Source: Enterococcus sp. 9E7_DIV0242
GTDB lineage: Bacteria; Bacillota; Bacilli; Lactobacillales; Enterococcaceae
DNA length: 64,000 nt
NCBI RefSeq assembly: GCF_002140975.2
Contig: NZ_CP147247.1
Location: 124,001 to 188,000 of the forward strand
Reading direction: 5' to 3'
Shown here: positions 46,187-55,469 of the stretch, in pieces
Position numbering within the stretch: position 1 is the first letter of the stretch
How the letters are laid out: each line of letters starts with the position of its first letter
Program-made: the position numbers and the translations under genes
The notes under the pieces: generated by a model
The model's input: only the letters and a program-made list of their open reading frames with translations
Database searches by the model: none
What the model was told of the DNA's origin: nothing

Positions 46187-46237
46187 AAAACTCATACAAA
46201 GATTTCCGTTAAGGAAGTTCGTTGCATGAGTTTTTTT
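46187..46237. terminator. Terminator between the glycoside operon and the AhpD-like gene
   Basis: AAAACTCAT and ATGAGTTTT pair, with an inner TTCCGTTAAGGAA stem; T-runs on both strands serve both convergent units. Confidence 0.8.
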
Positions 46238-46245
46238 GACTTGAA

Positions 46246-46593
46246 TCAGGTCTGACTTTGTAAATATTCAGCAATAGACAGCGCTTTGGCACCATAGGCA
46301 GTAGCTGGACCGCCTCCCATCAAGACCGCAACTTCAACAGTTTCAGCCACCTCTTCTATTGTTGCTCCGGCTTTGAGTGCATCTCTGACGTGAGCGAGAA
46401 TACAGCCTTCGCATCGAATCGAAATAGCGATTGCTACGGCCATCAGCTCCTTTGTCTTCGTGTCTAAATGCTTCGGCTTAAGAGCTTCCTTGGGAATACC
46501 TCGGAAGGCAGTCATCAAATCAGGACAATTTTTCATTAATGCTGCATGGTTTTGAGCCAATTCCTTATATTCTTCTTTATAATCCGACATCAT
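46246..46593 (-). CDS. Carboxymuconolactone decarboxylase / AhpD-like protein
   Basis: Protein of 115 residues of the AhpD-like helical fold with the redox motif CEGCILAHVRDAL (CxxC with downstream His) and the conserved VAETVEVAVLMGGGPATAYG. Members with this motif are often small thiol peroxidase-type or alkylhydroperoxidase-related proteins. The true substrate is unknown. ATG 46593 or 46590 follows GAGAGG. Confidence 0.88.
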   Translation of the reverse strand: MMSDYKEEYKELAQNHAALMKNCPDLMTAFRGIPKEALKPKHLDTKTKELMAVAIAISIRCEGCILAHVRDALKAGATIEEVAETVEVAVLMGGGPATAYGAKALSIAEYLQSQT

Positions 46594-46854
46594 ATAAAAC
46601 CTCTCTTTCTATTATAATGGTATCATTTGACTAGAGGCTCTTCAATCAAAGAATCGAATCTAAAGAGAAGGATATTTTTTTCTGAATTGCTGTATGCGAA
46701 GAAGTAGCGACGAGGCTGGCAGTACATAAATCAATTGCAGCTGAATTTCCATATACGACAGTGAGAAAAGAAGGGGCTTTCCTCTATCACGGACTGGTTG
46801 AATTAATTTACAAGGAATACCAACAGTTTAAGATAATTTTCCTCTTCAATAGCC

Positions 46855-46883
46855 TTGCGTTTACTGACTTTCTATTGTATACT
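46855..46883 (+). promoter_or_regulatory. rpsB promoter
   Basis: TTGCGT (46855-46860), a 17-bp spacer and TATACT (46878-46883); start near 46890. Confidence 0.75.
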
Positions 46884-46889
46884 ATCAAA

Positions 46890-47013
46890 GGTGTTGCTTT
46901 TCAACACTAAATCCACATCCTGATTTGATTTATGAAGTGGTGCCGTTTGACGGTTCTTTATAAAGAAGAGAACAGGAGAGGAAACAAAAAAACCAAATTG
47001 GAGGAAACAAATC
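46890..47013 (+). promoter_or_regulatory. rpsB 5' leader, possible autogenous S2 control
   Basis: The ~124-nt leader contains GTGTTG-CTTTT-CAACAC, then CCGTTTGACGG, and ends in a strong TTGGAGG. S2 leaders in other bacteria mediate feedback by S2; here it is an inference from length and hairpins. Confidence 0.35.
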
Positions 47014-47805
47014 ATGGCAGTAATTTCTATGAAACAATTACTTGAAGCCGGCGTACATTTTGGACACCAAACTCGTCGCTGGAATCCGAAGATGAAAAAA
47101 TACATCTTCACAGAAAGAAACGGAATCTACATCATTGACTTGCAAAAGACAGTGAAATTGGTAGACGTAGCTTACGATTACATGAAAAATGTTGCTGAAG
47201 AAGGCGGCGTTGCATTGTTCGTAGGTACGAAAAAACAAGCACAGGAAGCAATCAAAGATGAAGCGATCCGTGCAGGTCAATACTATGTAAACCATCGTTG
47301 GTTAGGTGGAACATTGACTAACTGGGATACAATCCAAAAACGTATCAAACGTTTGAAAGATATCAATAGAATGGAAGAAGATGGAACATTTGACGTTCTT
47401 CCTAAAAAAGAAGTCGTTGGTTTGAACAAACAACGCGAACGTCTTGAAAAATTCTTGGGCGGTATCGCTGATATGCCTAGAGTTCCAGACGTAATGTACA
47501 TTGTTGATCCTCGTAAAGAACGTATTGCTGTTCAAGAAGCACACAAATTGAACATTCCAATCGTAGCGATGGTAGATACTAACTGTGATCCAGATGAGAT
47601 CGATGTAGTTATCCCATCAAATGACGATGCAATTCGTGCTGTTAAATTGATCACAGCTAAAATGGCTGATGCATTCATCGAAGGAAACCAAGGTGAAGAT
47701 CAAGCTGTAGAAGAAATGTTCGTTGAGCAAGCACCGGAAGAAGCAACATCAATCGAAGAAATCGTTGAAGTTGTTGAAGGTTCTAACGAAGGCGCTGCAG
47801 AATAA
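47014..47805 (+). CDS. rpsB: 30S ribosomal protein S2
   Basis: Protein of 263 residues starting [20 protein letters not shown] with [28 protein letters not shown] and [20 protein letters not shown]. The acidic C-terminal tail ([20 protein letters not shown]) is normal for lactic acid bacteria. It assembles late on the 30S and binds S1-type factors. The conserved rpsB-tsf-pyrH-frr order follows. Confidence 0.97.
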   Translation: MAVISMKQLLEAGVHFGHQTRRWNPKMKKYIFTERNGIYIIDLQKTVKLVDVAYDYMKNVAEEGGVALFVGTKKQAQEAIKDEAIRAGQYYVNHRWLGGTLTNWDTIQKRIKRLKDINRMEEDGTFDVLPKKEVVGLNKQRERLEKFLGGIADMPRVPDVMYIVDPRKERIAVQEAHKLNIPIVAMVDTNCDPDEIDVVIPSNDDAIRAVKLITAKMADAFIEGNQGEDQAVEEMFVEQAPEEATSIEEIVEVVEGSNEGAAE

Positions 47806-47820
47806 TACAAATAAATGATG

Positions 47821-47877
47821 GAGCTGTCTCAAGGGCTGGGCGAACAAGCCTGATGCTCCTTTGAGATAGCTTTTTTG
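47821..47877 (+). terminator. Terminator or attenuator between rpsB and tsf
   Basis: GAGCTGTCTCAAGG pairs with CCTTTGAGATAGCT, with TTTTTT following. Because tsf lacks an evident promoter, partial readthrough is likely. Confidence 0.75.
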
Positions 47878-47916
47878 AAACAATCGCGACAACTACTTTG
47901 AGGAGGATATAGAAAA

Positions 47917-48798
47917 ATGGCAGATATTTCAGCTAAATTAGTTAAACAATTACGTGACATGACTGGTGTCGGTATGATGGACGCGAAAAGAGCGTTGGTA
48001 GAAGTAGAAGGCGACATGGATAAAGCTGTAGACTATCTACGTGAAAAAGGAATGGCAAAAGCTGGTAAGAAAAATGACCGTATCGCTGCTGAAGGCTTAG
48101 CAAATGTAGCGATTGAAGGGAATTTTGCGGCTATCGTAGAAATCAACTCAGAAACGGACTTCGTTTCTAAAAACGAAATGTTCCAAGACCTAGTGAAGAA
48201 CATTGCGAAAGATGTTGCAGTGAATAAACCAGCTTCTTTAGAAGAAGCAATGGCTATCAAAACAGAAAAAGGCACAATCGAAACAGATTTGATCGAAGCA
48301 CAAACAGTTATTGGTGAAAAAATCAATTTCCGTCGTTTTGAATTAGTTGAAAAAGCGGATAACGCTGCTTTCGGTGCTTACTTGCACATGGGCGGACGTA
48401 TTGCCGTATTGACTGTTGTTGATGGAACAACAGATGAAGATGTTGCAAAAGATGTTGCAATGCACATCGCTGCAATCAATCCTCGTTATGTGGATGAGTC
48501 TCAAATTCCTCAAGAAGAATTAGAGCATGAAAAAGCAGTTCTTACTGAACAAGCATTAAACGAAGGGAAGCCAGCAAATATCGTTGATAAAATGGTTGTT
48601 GGACGTTTAAACAAATTCAAAGCTGAAATTTCTCTTGTGGATCAACCATTCGTTAAAGATCCAGATATGACAGTTGCGAAATACGTTGCTTCTAAAGGCG
48701 GCACAGTGAAATCTTTCGTACGTTTTGAAGTTGGAGAAGGAATCGAGAAACGTGAAGATAACTTTGCTGACGAAGTAATGAGTCAAATGAAAAAATAA
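47917..48798 (+). CDS. tsf: Elongation factor Ts
   Basis: Protein of 293 residues that exchanges GDP for GTP on EF-Tu. The N-terminal [20 protein letters not shown] and [16 protein letters not shown] (EF-Tu contact, TDFV) are diagnostic. AGGAGG precedes the ATG. A terminator hairpin follows at 48878. Confidence 0.97.
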   Translation: MADISAKLVKQLRDMTGVGMMDAKRALVEVEGDMDKAVDYLREKGMAKAGKKNDRIAAEGLANVAIEGNFAAIVEINSETDFVSKNEMFQDLVKNIAKDVAVNKPASLEEAMAIKTEKGTIETDLIEAQTVIGEKINFRRFELVEKADNAAFGAYLHMGGRIAVLTVVDGTTDEDVAKDVAMHIAAINPRYVDESQIPQEELEHEKAVLTEQALNEGKPANIVDKMVVGRLNKFKAEISLVDQPFVKDPDMTVAKYVASKGGTVKSFVRFEVGEGIEKREDNFADEVMSQMKK

Positions 48799-48877
48799 TT
48801 CAACTGAATCAACGGCTAGCGCCGAAGCAGTTTCTTCTTACTTTTTATGAAGTGAATCGTTTCCGTGTTGGCCTTAT

Positions 48878-48908
48878 GGGAACGCAGACACCTGCGCTCC
48901 CTTTTTTT
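48878..48908 (+). terminator. tsf terminator
   Basis: GGGAACGCAG-ACAC-CTGCGCTCCC with TTTTTTT, allowing one mismatch in the stem. Confidence 0.9.
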
Positions 48909-48979
48909 AAGATTTATCTGAAAGAGCAGTCATCTTATGATAGAATGGCTATAGAGAATTGTTGGAGGGAAAAGACAAG

Positions 48980-49702
48980 ATGGTAAAACCTAAATATCAA
49001 CGTGTAGTATTGAAATTGAGTGGTGAGGCATTAGCCGGAGATGATGGATTCGGTATCAAACCTCCAGTGATCAAAGAGATTGTCGAAGAAATCAAAGAAG
49101 TACATGAGCTTGGCATTGAGATGGCTATCGTTGTTGGCGGAGGCAATATCTGGCGTGGACAGATTGGTGCCCAAATGGGTATGGAAAGAGCTCAGGCTGA
49201 TTACATGGGTATGCTTGCTACAGTGATGAACGCTTTAGCGTTGCAAGATACTCTTGAAAATTTAGGTGTACCGACTCGTGTGCAAACATCTATTGAAATG
49301 CGTCAAATTGCAGAACCGTATATCCGTAGAAGAGCAGAGCGTCACCTTGAAAAAGGGCGTGTGGTCATCTTTGCAGGTGGTACAGGGAACCCTTACTTCT
49401 CCACTGATACAACAGCTGCATTACGCGCAGCTGAAATCAATGCGGATGTTATCTTGATGGCTAAAAACAATGTTGACGGTGTTTACTCTGCCGATCCTAA
49501 ATTGGATGCCACTGCTGTGAAGTTTGAAGAACTGACACACTTAGATGTGATTTCTAAAGGTCTGCAGGTCATGGATTCTACAGCAAGCTCTTTGAGTATG
49601 GATAATGATATCCCATTGCTTGTCTTTAACTTGAACGAACCTGGAAACATTCGCCGAGCTTGTCTTGGTGAAAATATCGGAACTACTGTTAGGGGGAAAT
49701 AA
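48980..49702 (+). CDS. pyrH: UMP kinase
   Basis: Protein of 240 residues of the amino-acid-kinase fold that makes UDP from UMP. Seen are [28 protein letters not shown] and [23 protein letters not shown] 48980 has GGAGGG 10 nt upstream; the frame from 48959 adds seven nonconserved residues. It lies one base from frr. Confidence 0.97.
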   Translation: MVKPKYQRVVLKLSGEALAGDDGFGIKPPVIKEIVEEIKEVHELGIEMAIVVGGGNIWRGQIGAQMGMERAQADYMGMLATVMNALALQDTLENLGVPTRVQTSIEMRQIAEPYIRRRAERHLEKGRVVIFAGGTGNPYFSTDTTAALRAAEINADVILMAKNNVDGVYSADPKLDATAVKFEELTHLDVISKGLQVMDSTASSLSMDNDIPLLVFNLNEPGNIRRACLGENIGTTVRGK

Positions 49703-49703
49703 C

Positions 49704-50261
49704 ATGTCGAAAGCTATATTAGCAACTGCACAGGAAAAAATGAAAAAAGCTGAACAGAGTTTACAACGTGAATTGGGTCAAATTCGTGCCGGCAGAGCCA
49801 ATGCCAGCCTACTTGATCGCATCACTGTTGACTACTATGGAGCGCCAACACCAGTAAATCAATTGGCAAGTATCACGATTCCCGAAGCACGTATCTTGAT
49901 GATCACACCATTTGATAAAAATTCAATCGGCGACATCGAAAAAGCACTTCAAGCAAGTGATATCGGTATTAGTCCGACAAATGATGGTACAGTCATCCGT
50001 CTGGTGATTCCTCAATTGACGGAAGAACGTCGTAAGGAATTGACAAAAGATGTAAAAAAAGAAGCTGAAAATGCGAAAGTTGCCGTAAGAAATGTTCGTC
50101 GTGATGCAATGGACGACTTGAAAAAACAGCAAAAAAATGGGGACATCACAGAAGATGAGTTAAGAAATCTGGAAAAAGATGTTCAAAAAATTACGGATGA
50201 CAGTGTGAAGAACATTGATCAAATTACAGCTGACAAAGAAAAAGAATTGTTAGACGTATAA
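49704..50261 (+). CDS. frr: Ribosome recycling factor
   Basis: Protein of 185 residues, the standard length. [36 protein letters not shown] and [19 protein letters not shown] are hallmarks. It splits post-termination ribosomes with EF-G. It follows pyrH by one base with AGGGGG as ribosome binding site inside pyrH. Confidence 0.97.
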   Translation: MSKAILATAQEKMKKAEQSLQRELGQIRAGRANASLLDRITVDYYGAPTPVNQLASITIPEARILMITPFDKNSIGDIEKALQASDIGISPTNDGTVIRLVIPQLTEERRKELTKDVKKEAENAKVAVRNVRRDAMDDLKKQQKNGDITEDELRNLEKDVQKITDDSVKNIDQITADKEKELLDV

Positions 50262-50291
50262 AAATTTACTCTATTAGAAGTAGATTTTCTG

Positions 50292-50338
50292 CTGACTGAA
50301 ATGAAGCGTAATGCCGTTATTTCAGTCAGTTTTTTTTA
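50292..50338 (+). terminator. frr terminator
   Basis: CTGACTGAAAT and ATTTCAGTCAG form an 11-bp stem followed by eight T. Confidence 0.92.
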
Positions 50339-50514
50339 CATCAAAAACAATCTATTTCTTACTTTAAGGCTTTTTATATTTGGGCTAAATTTCATTTTTG
50401 TTATTATTCTATTCCTTTTTTGCGAAATATGATGATTGATTTGCGGATTGTATTTTATTTTTAATGACTTTATTTCATTCTATTTCTTTTTACCGGGTTT
50501 CTTTAGAAAAACCA

Positions 50515-50543
50515 TTGTAAGTCATCTTTGATTATGGAATAAT
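50515..50543 (+). promoter_or_regulatory. Possible promoter of the ABC-PASTA operon
   Basis: TTGTAA (50515-50520), 17 bp, AATAAT (50538-50543), about 42 bp before the permease start. Confidence 0.45.
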
Positions 50544-50584
50544 GAAGGGTAAATGGAAAATATCTGATACAAGGAGATGAAAAT

Positions 50585-52072
50585 GTGAATTTTATAAAAA
50601 GAGCTCTGTTTAGTGTAGCAAGAAAAAAAGGGAAGTCTATCATCCTATTTTCTGTTATTTTTATTTTGGGAAATGTCATTGCTGGTGCGATTGCGATTCA
50701 GCAGTCAACGCAGAATGTTGAAAAGAATGTTAAAAGCCAGATGGGCGGAATGGCTACTATAGAGTTAGACTATGAAAACAATCAAGATAAATTTATGGAA
50801 GAAGATCTTAAGATTGAAAATCTCACGGAAGATCAGATCAAAACAATCGGAGAATCTCCTTATGTTAAGTATTATGATTATAATTCTATCTCATGGGCTG
50901 AAACAAAAAGCTTGAAAACAGCGACAATGGATGAAGAAAATGCATACGGCAGTAGCGGTCTTAGTCTGAAAGGAACGAACTATCCGAAAATCCTTGATGT
51001 AGAAGAAAAGAACATTAAAATTGTTGATGGAACGGTGTTTACACAGGATGATATCGACAATGGGAAAAATGTGGCATTGATTTCTAAGGGAGTTGCAGAA
51101 GCAAATGGGCTTTCTGTGGGAGACCAAATGGTGATCGACCGTGTGGCCAATGATTATACAGACAGTGGAGAATCAAAGGAACTTTTCAAAATGGATATTC
51201 CGGTTGAGATAATTGGAATCTTTGAGCCGGTAACTGTCGAAATGAAAGAAGATTCTTCTGGTGATGAATCAAACAGTATGGTTCAAGACCAACAGCAGTA
51301 TATGTCGATGGAACAGATGAATACAATTTATTTACCAAATAAGGTTGTTATTGAAAATGATAAAGCATTTTCAGAGAAGTATATGGAAGAATCACCAACC
51401 TATGCAGAAGCAATGGAAGGTTCCGAGCTGGAAAATGAAACGTATGAATACTATACGCCAGTATATGTATTGAATAATGTTGATGATGTTGAAGCTTTTA
51501 AGGAAGAAACAGAACCATTATTACCTCCTTTATATGCAGTAAAAGCATCGACCGACCAATACGATCAAATCGGCGGGAGTATGAAGAGCCTTTCGAAGAT
51601 ATCCGGGTATGTTGTGACGATTGCGGTTGCTGCAGCGTTGTTGATCATCTCTCTTGTTGTACTACTCTTTATGCGTGATCGAAAACACGAATTGGGCATC
51701 TACTTATCATTAGGAGATAAAAGAAGCCATGTCATGGGACAAATCATTATTGAGATGGTACTGATCAGTGGGATTGCATTGGTTCTATCGTTGATCAGTG
51801 GGAATTTCCTTGGGAAAATTGTTTCGGATTCTCTACTGAACAGTGATATTTTGAGTACAGCAAATGAAGCGACAGATATGATGTATTACGCAGGATCTTC
51901 TTTAGGTGTTTCAGATCTGACAGCTACTGACATCATGAATTCTTATAAGGTAGAGTTTTCTTTAGCGTATATTGTGACCTATTTGGTTGTAGGTCTGGCA
52001 ACTACTTTGCTTTCAGCAATTTTACCGTTATTGTATATTGTTCGACTGAACCCTAAAAAAATCATGATGTAG
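50585..52072 (+). CDS. FtsX-like (MacB-type) ABC transporter permease
   Basis: Protein of 495 residues, GTG start after AAGGAGATG. One membrane segment near the N-terminus (about 18-40) precedes a ~300-residue extracellular domain (about 42-340) and three C-terminal segments (ISGYVVTIAVAAALLIISLV, then two more), the MacB/FtsX layout. Such permeases often do not move a substrate across the membrane but transmit ATP-driven motion to extracellular partners. It forms an operon with the ATPase (12 bp gap) and a PASTA protein. The large outer domain is acidic and Tyr/Glu-rich. Confidence 0.9.
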   Translation: MNFIKRALFSVARKKGKSIILFSVIFILGNVIAGAIAIQQSTQNVEKNVKSQMGGMATIELDYENNQDKFMEEDLKIENLTEDQIKTIGESPYVKYYDYNSISWAETKSLKTATMDEENAYGSSGLSLKGTNYPKILDVEEKNIKIVDGTVFTQDDIDNGKNVALISKGVAEANGLSVGDQMVIDRVANDYTDSGESKELFKMDIPVEIIGIFEPVTVEMKEDSSGDESNSMVQDQQQYMSMEQMNTIYLPNKVVIENDKAFSEKYMEESPTYAEAMEGSELENETYEYYTPVYVLNNVDDVEAFKEETEPLLPPLYAVKASTDQYDQIGGSMKSLSKISGYVVTIAVAAALLIISLVVLLFMRDRKHELGIYLSLGDKRSHVMGQIIIEMVLISGIALVLSLISGNFLGKIVSDSLLNSDILSTANEATDMMYYAGSSLGVSDLTATDIMNSYKVEFSLAYIVTYLVVGLATTLLSAILPLLYIVRLNPKKIMM

Positions 52073-52084
52073 GAGGCCAATGTA

Positions 52085-52759
52085 ATGGCGATACTTGAAA
52101 CCAAAAAACTAAATTACTATTACCAGGACGGTGATCAGCGCCGCTTCATTTTAAAAGATACAAATGTTGCTTTTGAAAAGGGAAAATTCTATACGATTTT
52201 GGGTCAATCTGGTTCAGGAAAAACGACATTTTTATCGTTGATCAGCGCATTAGATACACCACAGTCCGGTCAAATCCTTTTCAAAAAGAAAGACATCAAA
52301 ACGATGGGCTATGATAAATATAGAAGAGATGCTATCAGTATCATCTTCCAGAGCTATAATCTGGTTCCATATTTGACAGCTGTTGAGAATGTTCTAGTAG
52401 CAATGTCGATCACAGATAATAAGCTGCCTGACAATCAAAGGGAGGTTGCTTACAATCTACTTGATTACATCGGCATCACAAAAGCAAAAGCAGATCGCCT
52501 TGTCAATCAGCTTTCCGGTGGTGAGCAGCAGCGTGTAGCAATTGCACGAGCGCTTTCTACTAATGTTGATATCATCTTGGCAGATGAGCCTACTGGAAAT
52601 CTGGACGAAGAAATGGAAAACGAAATCGTTGCAATCTTCAAAAAACTAGCAAGAGAACACAACAAATGTGTAATCGTGGTTACCCATTCGAACGATATAG
52701 CAAAAGAATCGGATGAAACATATTATTTGAAAAAAGGTGTGTTGAAACGATATGAGTGA
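52085..52759 (+). CDS. ABC transporter ATP-binding protein
   Basis: Protein of 224 residues with Walker A GQSGSGKTTFLSL, Q-loop SIIFQSYNLVP, signature LSGGEQQRVAIARALS, Walker B DIILADEPTGNLDEE and switch His VVTHSND. It belongs to the MacB/LolD class that pairs with FtsX-like permeases, matching its upstream neighbour. AGGAGG precedes the ATG. Its last 8 bp overlap the PASTA gene. Confidence 0.94.
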   Translation: MAILETKKLNYYYQDGDQRRFILKDTNVAFEKGKFYTILGQSGSGKTTFLSLISALDTPQSGQILFKKKDIKTMGYDKYRRDAISIIFQSYNLVPYLTAVENVLVAMSITDNKLPDNQREVAYNLLDYIGITKAKADRLVNQLSGGEQQRVAIARALSTNVDIILADEPTGNLDEEMENEIVAIFKKLAREHNKCVIVVTHSNDIAKESDETYYLKKGVLKRYE

Positions 52760-54407
52760 TTTTCTATCTAACTTTCAAGGCGGAAACTATGAAAAGACTC
52801 GTCAAGATAAGCTTTATGAGAAAAGTAAAGGAAATAAAAAAGCAGCGAGTATTGATGAGAAGAAAGTAACGCCTCAGGAAGAGCAAGTTATGAATGAACC
52901 GAACTTGCCTCAGCGTGAGTCAACTGCTCCTATAAATACTGGTTCAACAGATAAATATGCGGATCTATCTGTTGAGGAGCTGCTTAGAATCAAGAAACAA
53001 GAGCGAAAAGAGCGACAGGCGCGTAAGGAAGCCGCTGAGCGTGAAGAGATGGAACCGGAAGTAATACCACAAATGCAACAGAAAATTCCGGTCAAATCAT
53101 CATCACCAAGACAACAGAAAGCACAACAACGTGTGGAATCACAATCTGAACGCCCTTCCTCTGTTGCGCCGGGCGAAGAGCTGACGGAAATCGATCCAAG
53201 CTATCGCCGTAAGAAGATAATCAAGTATGCCATTTTTGCGATTATAGCGATTGTGGTAGCTGCTGGTGGCTACTTTGCCTATTATCAGTTTACGCATGTG
53301 GAGGTTCCAGATTTTACGAATGAAGAGCTTTCTCAAACACGGGCTTGGGCCACTGAAAATGAGGTAGTTCTGAAAGTAGAGCAGGTCTATGACTTTGATA
53401 AAGACACAAATCAGATCATTTCTCAAAGTGTAACGAAGAAGAAAATCAAAAAAGGCTCTGAACTGACCGTAAATGCCAGTTTAGGACCAGATCCAGAGGA
53501 AAATATTGCTCTTCCTGATTTCACGACAATGGCTGTAGCGGCTTTGAAAGAATGGATCGTTAAAAACAAGGCAGACAACCTGAGTGTGATTGAAGAAAAT
53601 AATGACACAAAACCTGCTGGTGAGTTTATCAAGCTTGAAATGGTTTCAAAGGATGTCACTGCTGAAACCTATAAACGAAAAGATAAAGCGAAGGTTTATT
53701 ATTCAAAAGGCGCAGAGGTGCTAGAAAAAACAATTGAAGTCACTGATTTTGCGGGCAAGACAAAAGAAGAAGTAGAAGAGTGGACGAAGAAAAATGAGTT
53801 GACGATTCAAATTTCTGAAAATAATTCAGATACGGTTGAGTCTGGAAAAGTCATTTCTCAAGAAATAGCCAAAGGAACGAAAGTTGCTAAGAAGGACAAA
53901 TTTCCAGTGGTCATTTCTATCGGGAAAGCGTATGTAGTTCCTGATTTTTCACATTTGACGATGGAAGAAGCGGAAGGAAATGCTGACAACGTGTCAGTAA
54001 AACAGATTTACAATGACACCGTTGCTTATGGTGGTTTTATCAGCCAGTCTGTCGAAGCCGGACAAAGCTTTAAGGAAGCTGAACGACCAGCCATTCAACT
54101 AGTTTACTCTATTGGTAAACCATTTATGAGGGACTTGAGAAACAATACCCTTGAGGGCGAGATTCAGAAGATTTTTTATGATGAGTATCAATCAAAGGGT
54201 GCCGGTATCACCTATCAAGTCTACTATGTTGATTCGGCTGTAACAAAAGGAACTGTTGTAGACATGAGCCAGTACAATGAGTTTGTTGCAACGAATGCTG
54301 TGATTCGTTTGGGTGTCAGCAAGGGCAATATCCAGAATCAGGATGCAGCAAATAATCCAACAGATAACGCTTCTCAAAGTGCAGCTATGGATGAGATGGA
54401 TAATTGA
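52752..54407 (+). CDS. Membrane-anchored multi-PASTA protein
   Basis: Protein of 551 residues. The cytoplasmic N-terminus (1-153) is charged, with a Glu/Lys/Arg-rich likely coiled coil at about 73-100 (EELLRIKKQERKERQARKEA). One membrane segment (about 155-178) is followed by about four or five PASTA-like repeats (180-525), each with a VPDF-type opening and an ISQxxxxGTxxxK-type end. The tail is Asn/Gln-rich. PASTA domains usually bind muropeptides in kinases or PBPs, but no kinase or transpeptidase domain is present here. The start lies inside the ATPase gene, so ABC and PASTA proteins are co-translated. Confidence 0.88.
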   Translation: MSDFLSNFQGGNYEKTRQDKLYEKSKGNKKAASIDEKKVTPQEEQVMNEPNLPQRESTAPINTGSTDKYADLSVEELLRIKKQERKERQARKEAAEREEMEPEVIPQMQQKIPVKSSSPRQQKAQQRVESQSERPSSVAPGEELTEIDPSYRRKKIIKYAIFAIIAIVVAAGGYFAYYQFTHVEVPDFTNEELSQTRAWATENEVVLKVEQVYDFDKDTNQIISQSVTKKKIKKGSELTVNASLGPDPEENIALPDFTTMAVAALKEWIVKNKADNLSVIEENNDTKPAGEFIKLEMVSKDVTAETYKRKDKAKVYYSKGAEVLEKTIEVTDFAGKTKEEVEEWTKKNELTIQISENNSDTVESGKVISQEIAKGTKVAKKDKFPVVISIGKAYVVPDFSHLTMEEAEGNADNVSVKQIYNDTVAYGGFISQSVEAGQSFKEAERPAIQLVYSIGKPFMRDLRNNTLEGEIQKIFYDEYQSKGAGITYQVYYVDSAVTKGTVVDMSQYNEFVATNAVIRLGVSKGNIQNQDAANNPTDNASQSAAMDEMDN

Positions 54408-54467
54408 TTGTTGACGGTCCTCTCTTTGGCTGGGAATAAGAGAAGTACTAGAGGATAAAATAAGATC

Positions 54468-54562
54468 GAGCGGTTGAGTAATCAGCTATGGAGGAGTGTA
54501 TGGTATCAGAGGCGATGTTCTGATCAAGCAGCCCTTTATAGACGAGTTCAACCGCTCCTTTT
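54468..54562 (+). terminator. Long-range hairpin after the PASTA gene, probable terminator
   Basis: GAGCGGTTGA (54468-54477) and TCAACCGCTC (54548-54557) pair perfectly around a ~70-nt centre with inner pairing, followed by CTTTTC. The T-tail is weak. Confidence 0.5.
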
Positions 54563-54623
54563 CATTTTCTTAACAATTGAGAAAATTTTGCTCTTTGCAT
54601 AGGTTTTTCTGAAAGTTATTGCT

Positions 54624-54629
54624 ATAATA
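54624..54629 (+). promoter_or_regulatory. uppS -10 box
   Basis: TGCTATAAT forms an extended -10 about 37 bp before uppS; no clear -35. Confidence 0.5.
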
Positions 54630-54665
54630 GTTGAGATAGATTCTAAAATTGGAGGGAAAAATAGT

Positions 54666-55469
54666 ATGTTTCGTTTTTTTCCACAGAAAGACAAATATAT
54701 ACAAGAAGAGCACGAGTATACTTTTGATAAAGAAGGAAAGATTCCTAAACACATAGCGATCATTATGGATGGTAATGGGCGTTGGGCACAAAATCGTAGA
54801 CTCCCGCGGATTGCCGGTCATAAAGAAGGAATGAATACAGTTAAGAAAATAACCAAGCATGCCAGCCACTTAGGTGTGAAGGTCCTGACTCTTTATGCGT
54901 TTTCAACAGAAAATTGGAAGCGCCCATCAGAGGAAGTAAATTTTCTGATGCAGCTACCCGTCGATTTCTTCGATACTTTTGTTCCGGAGCTGATCAAAGA
55001 AAACGTTCGCGTTGAAGTGATGGGGTATAAAGAGTTTTTACCCGCGCATACGCAAGATGCTGTTGAACGAGCAATCGAACAAACGAAGGACAATACCGGA
55101 ATGGTGCTCAATTTTGCATTGAATTATGGATCAAGAGCAGAAATTGTGACCGCGATTCAACAGATTGCACAAGAAGTAAAAAATGGCGATTTAGAGCCGC
55201 AAACGATTGATGATACAATGGTTTCAGATCATTTGATGACCGCGTTTCTCAAAGAAGAGTTGCGTGATCCGGAGCTGATGATTCGTACAAGTGGCGAAGA
55301 GCGTATCAGTAACTTTCTATTGTGGCAGATTGCATACAGTGAATTCTTTTTTACTGATGCGCTGTGGCCAGATTTTGATGGCGCATTATTGGAGGCAGCC
55401 ATTGCCTCATTTCAAAATAGAAACCGAAGATTTGGTGGATTAAAAGAGGATAAGGAGGAGAAAAAATGA
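54666..55469 (+). CDS. uppS: Undecaprenyl diphosphate synthase (isoprenyl transferase)
   Basis: Protein of 267 residues that makes the C55 lipid carrier for peptidoglycan and wall teichoic acid. The family motifs are IAIIMDGNGRWAQNRRLPRI, AGHKEGMNT, LYAFSTENWKRP and RTSGEERISNFLLWQIAYSE. It has an N-terminal extension of ~25 residues, common in Firmicutes. GGAGGG precedes the ATG. Its stop overlaps cdsA by 4 bp. Confidence 0.96.
   Translation: MFRFFPQKDKYIQEEHEYTFDKEGKIPKHIAIIMDGNGRWAQNRRLPRIAGHKEGMNTVKKITKHASHLGVKVLTLYAFSTENWKRPSEEVNFLMQLPVDFFDTFVPELIKENVRVEVMGYKEFLPAHTQDAVERAIEQTKDNTGMVLNFALNYGSRAEIVTAIQQIAQEVKNGDLEPQTIDDTMVSDHLMTAFLKEELRDPELMIRTSGEERISNFLLWQIAYSEFFFTDALWPDFDGALLEAAIASFQNRNRRFGGLKEDKEEKK

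Larger units (their letters stand above)
46594..47013. other. Divergent spacer with the rpsB promoter and leader
   Basis: This is 420 bp. The first ~260 bp hold nothing recognised except the promoter region of the AhpD-like gene. The right part holds the rpsB promoter and a ~124-nt leader with small hairpins. Confidence 0.65.
50262..50584. other. AT-rich spacer between frr and the ABC-PASTA operon
   Basis: This is 323 bp containing the frr terminator (50292-50338), a T-rich stretch and a promoter for the next operon. It holds no gene. Confidence 0.65.
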
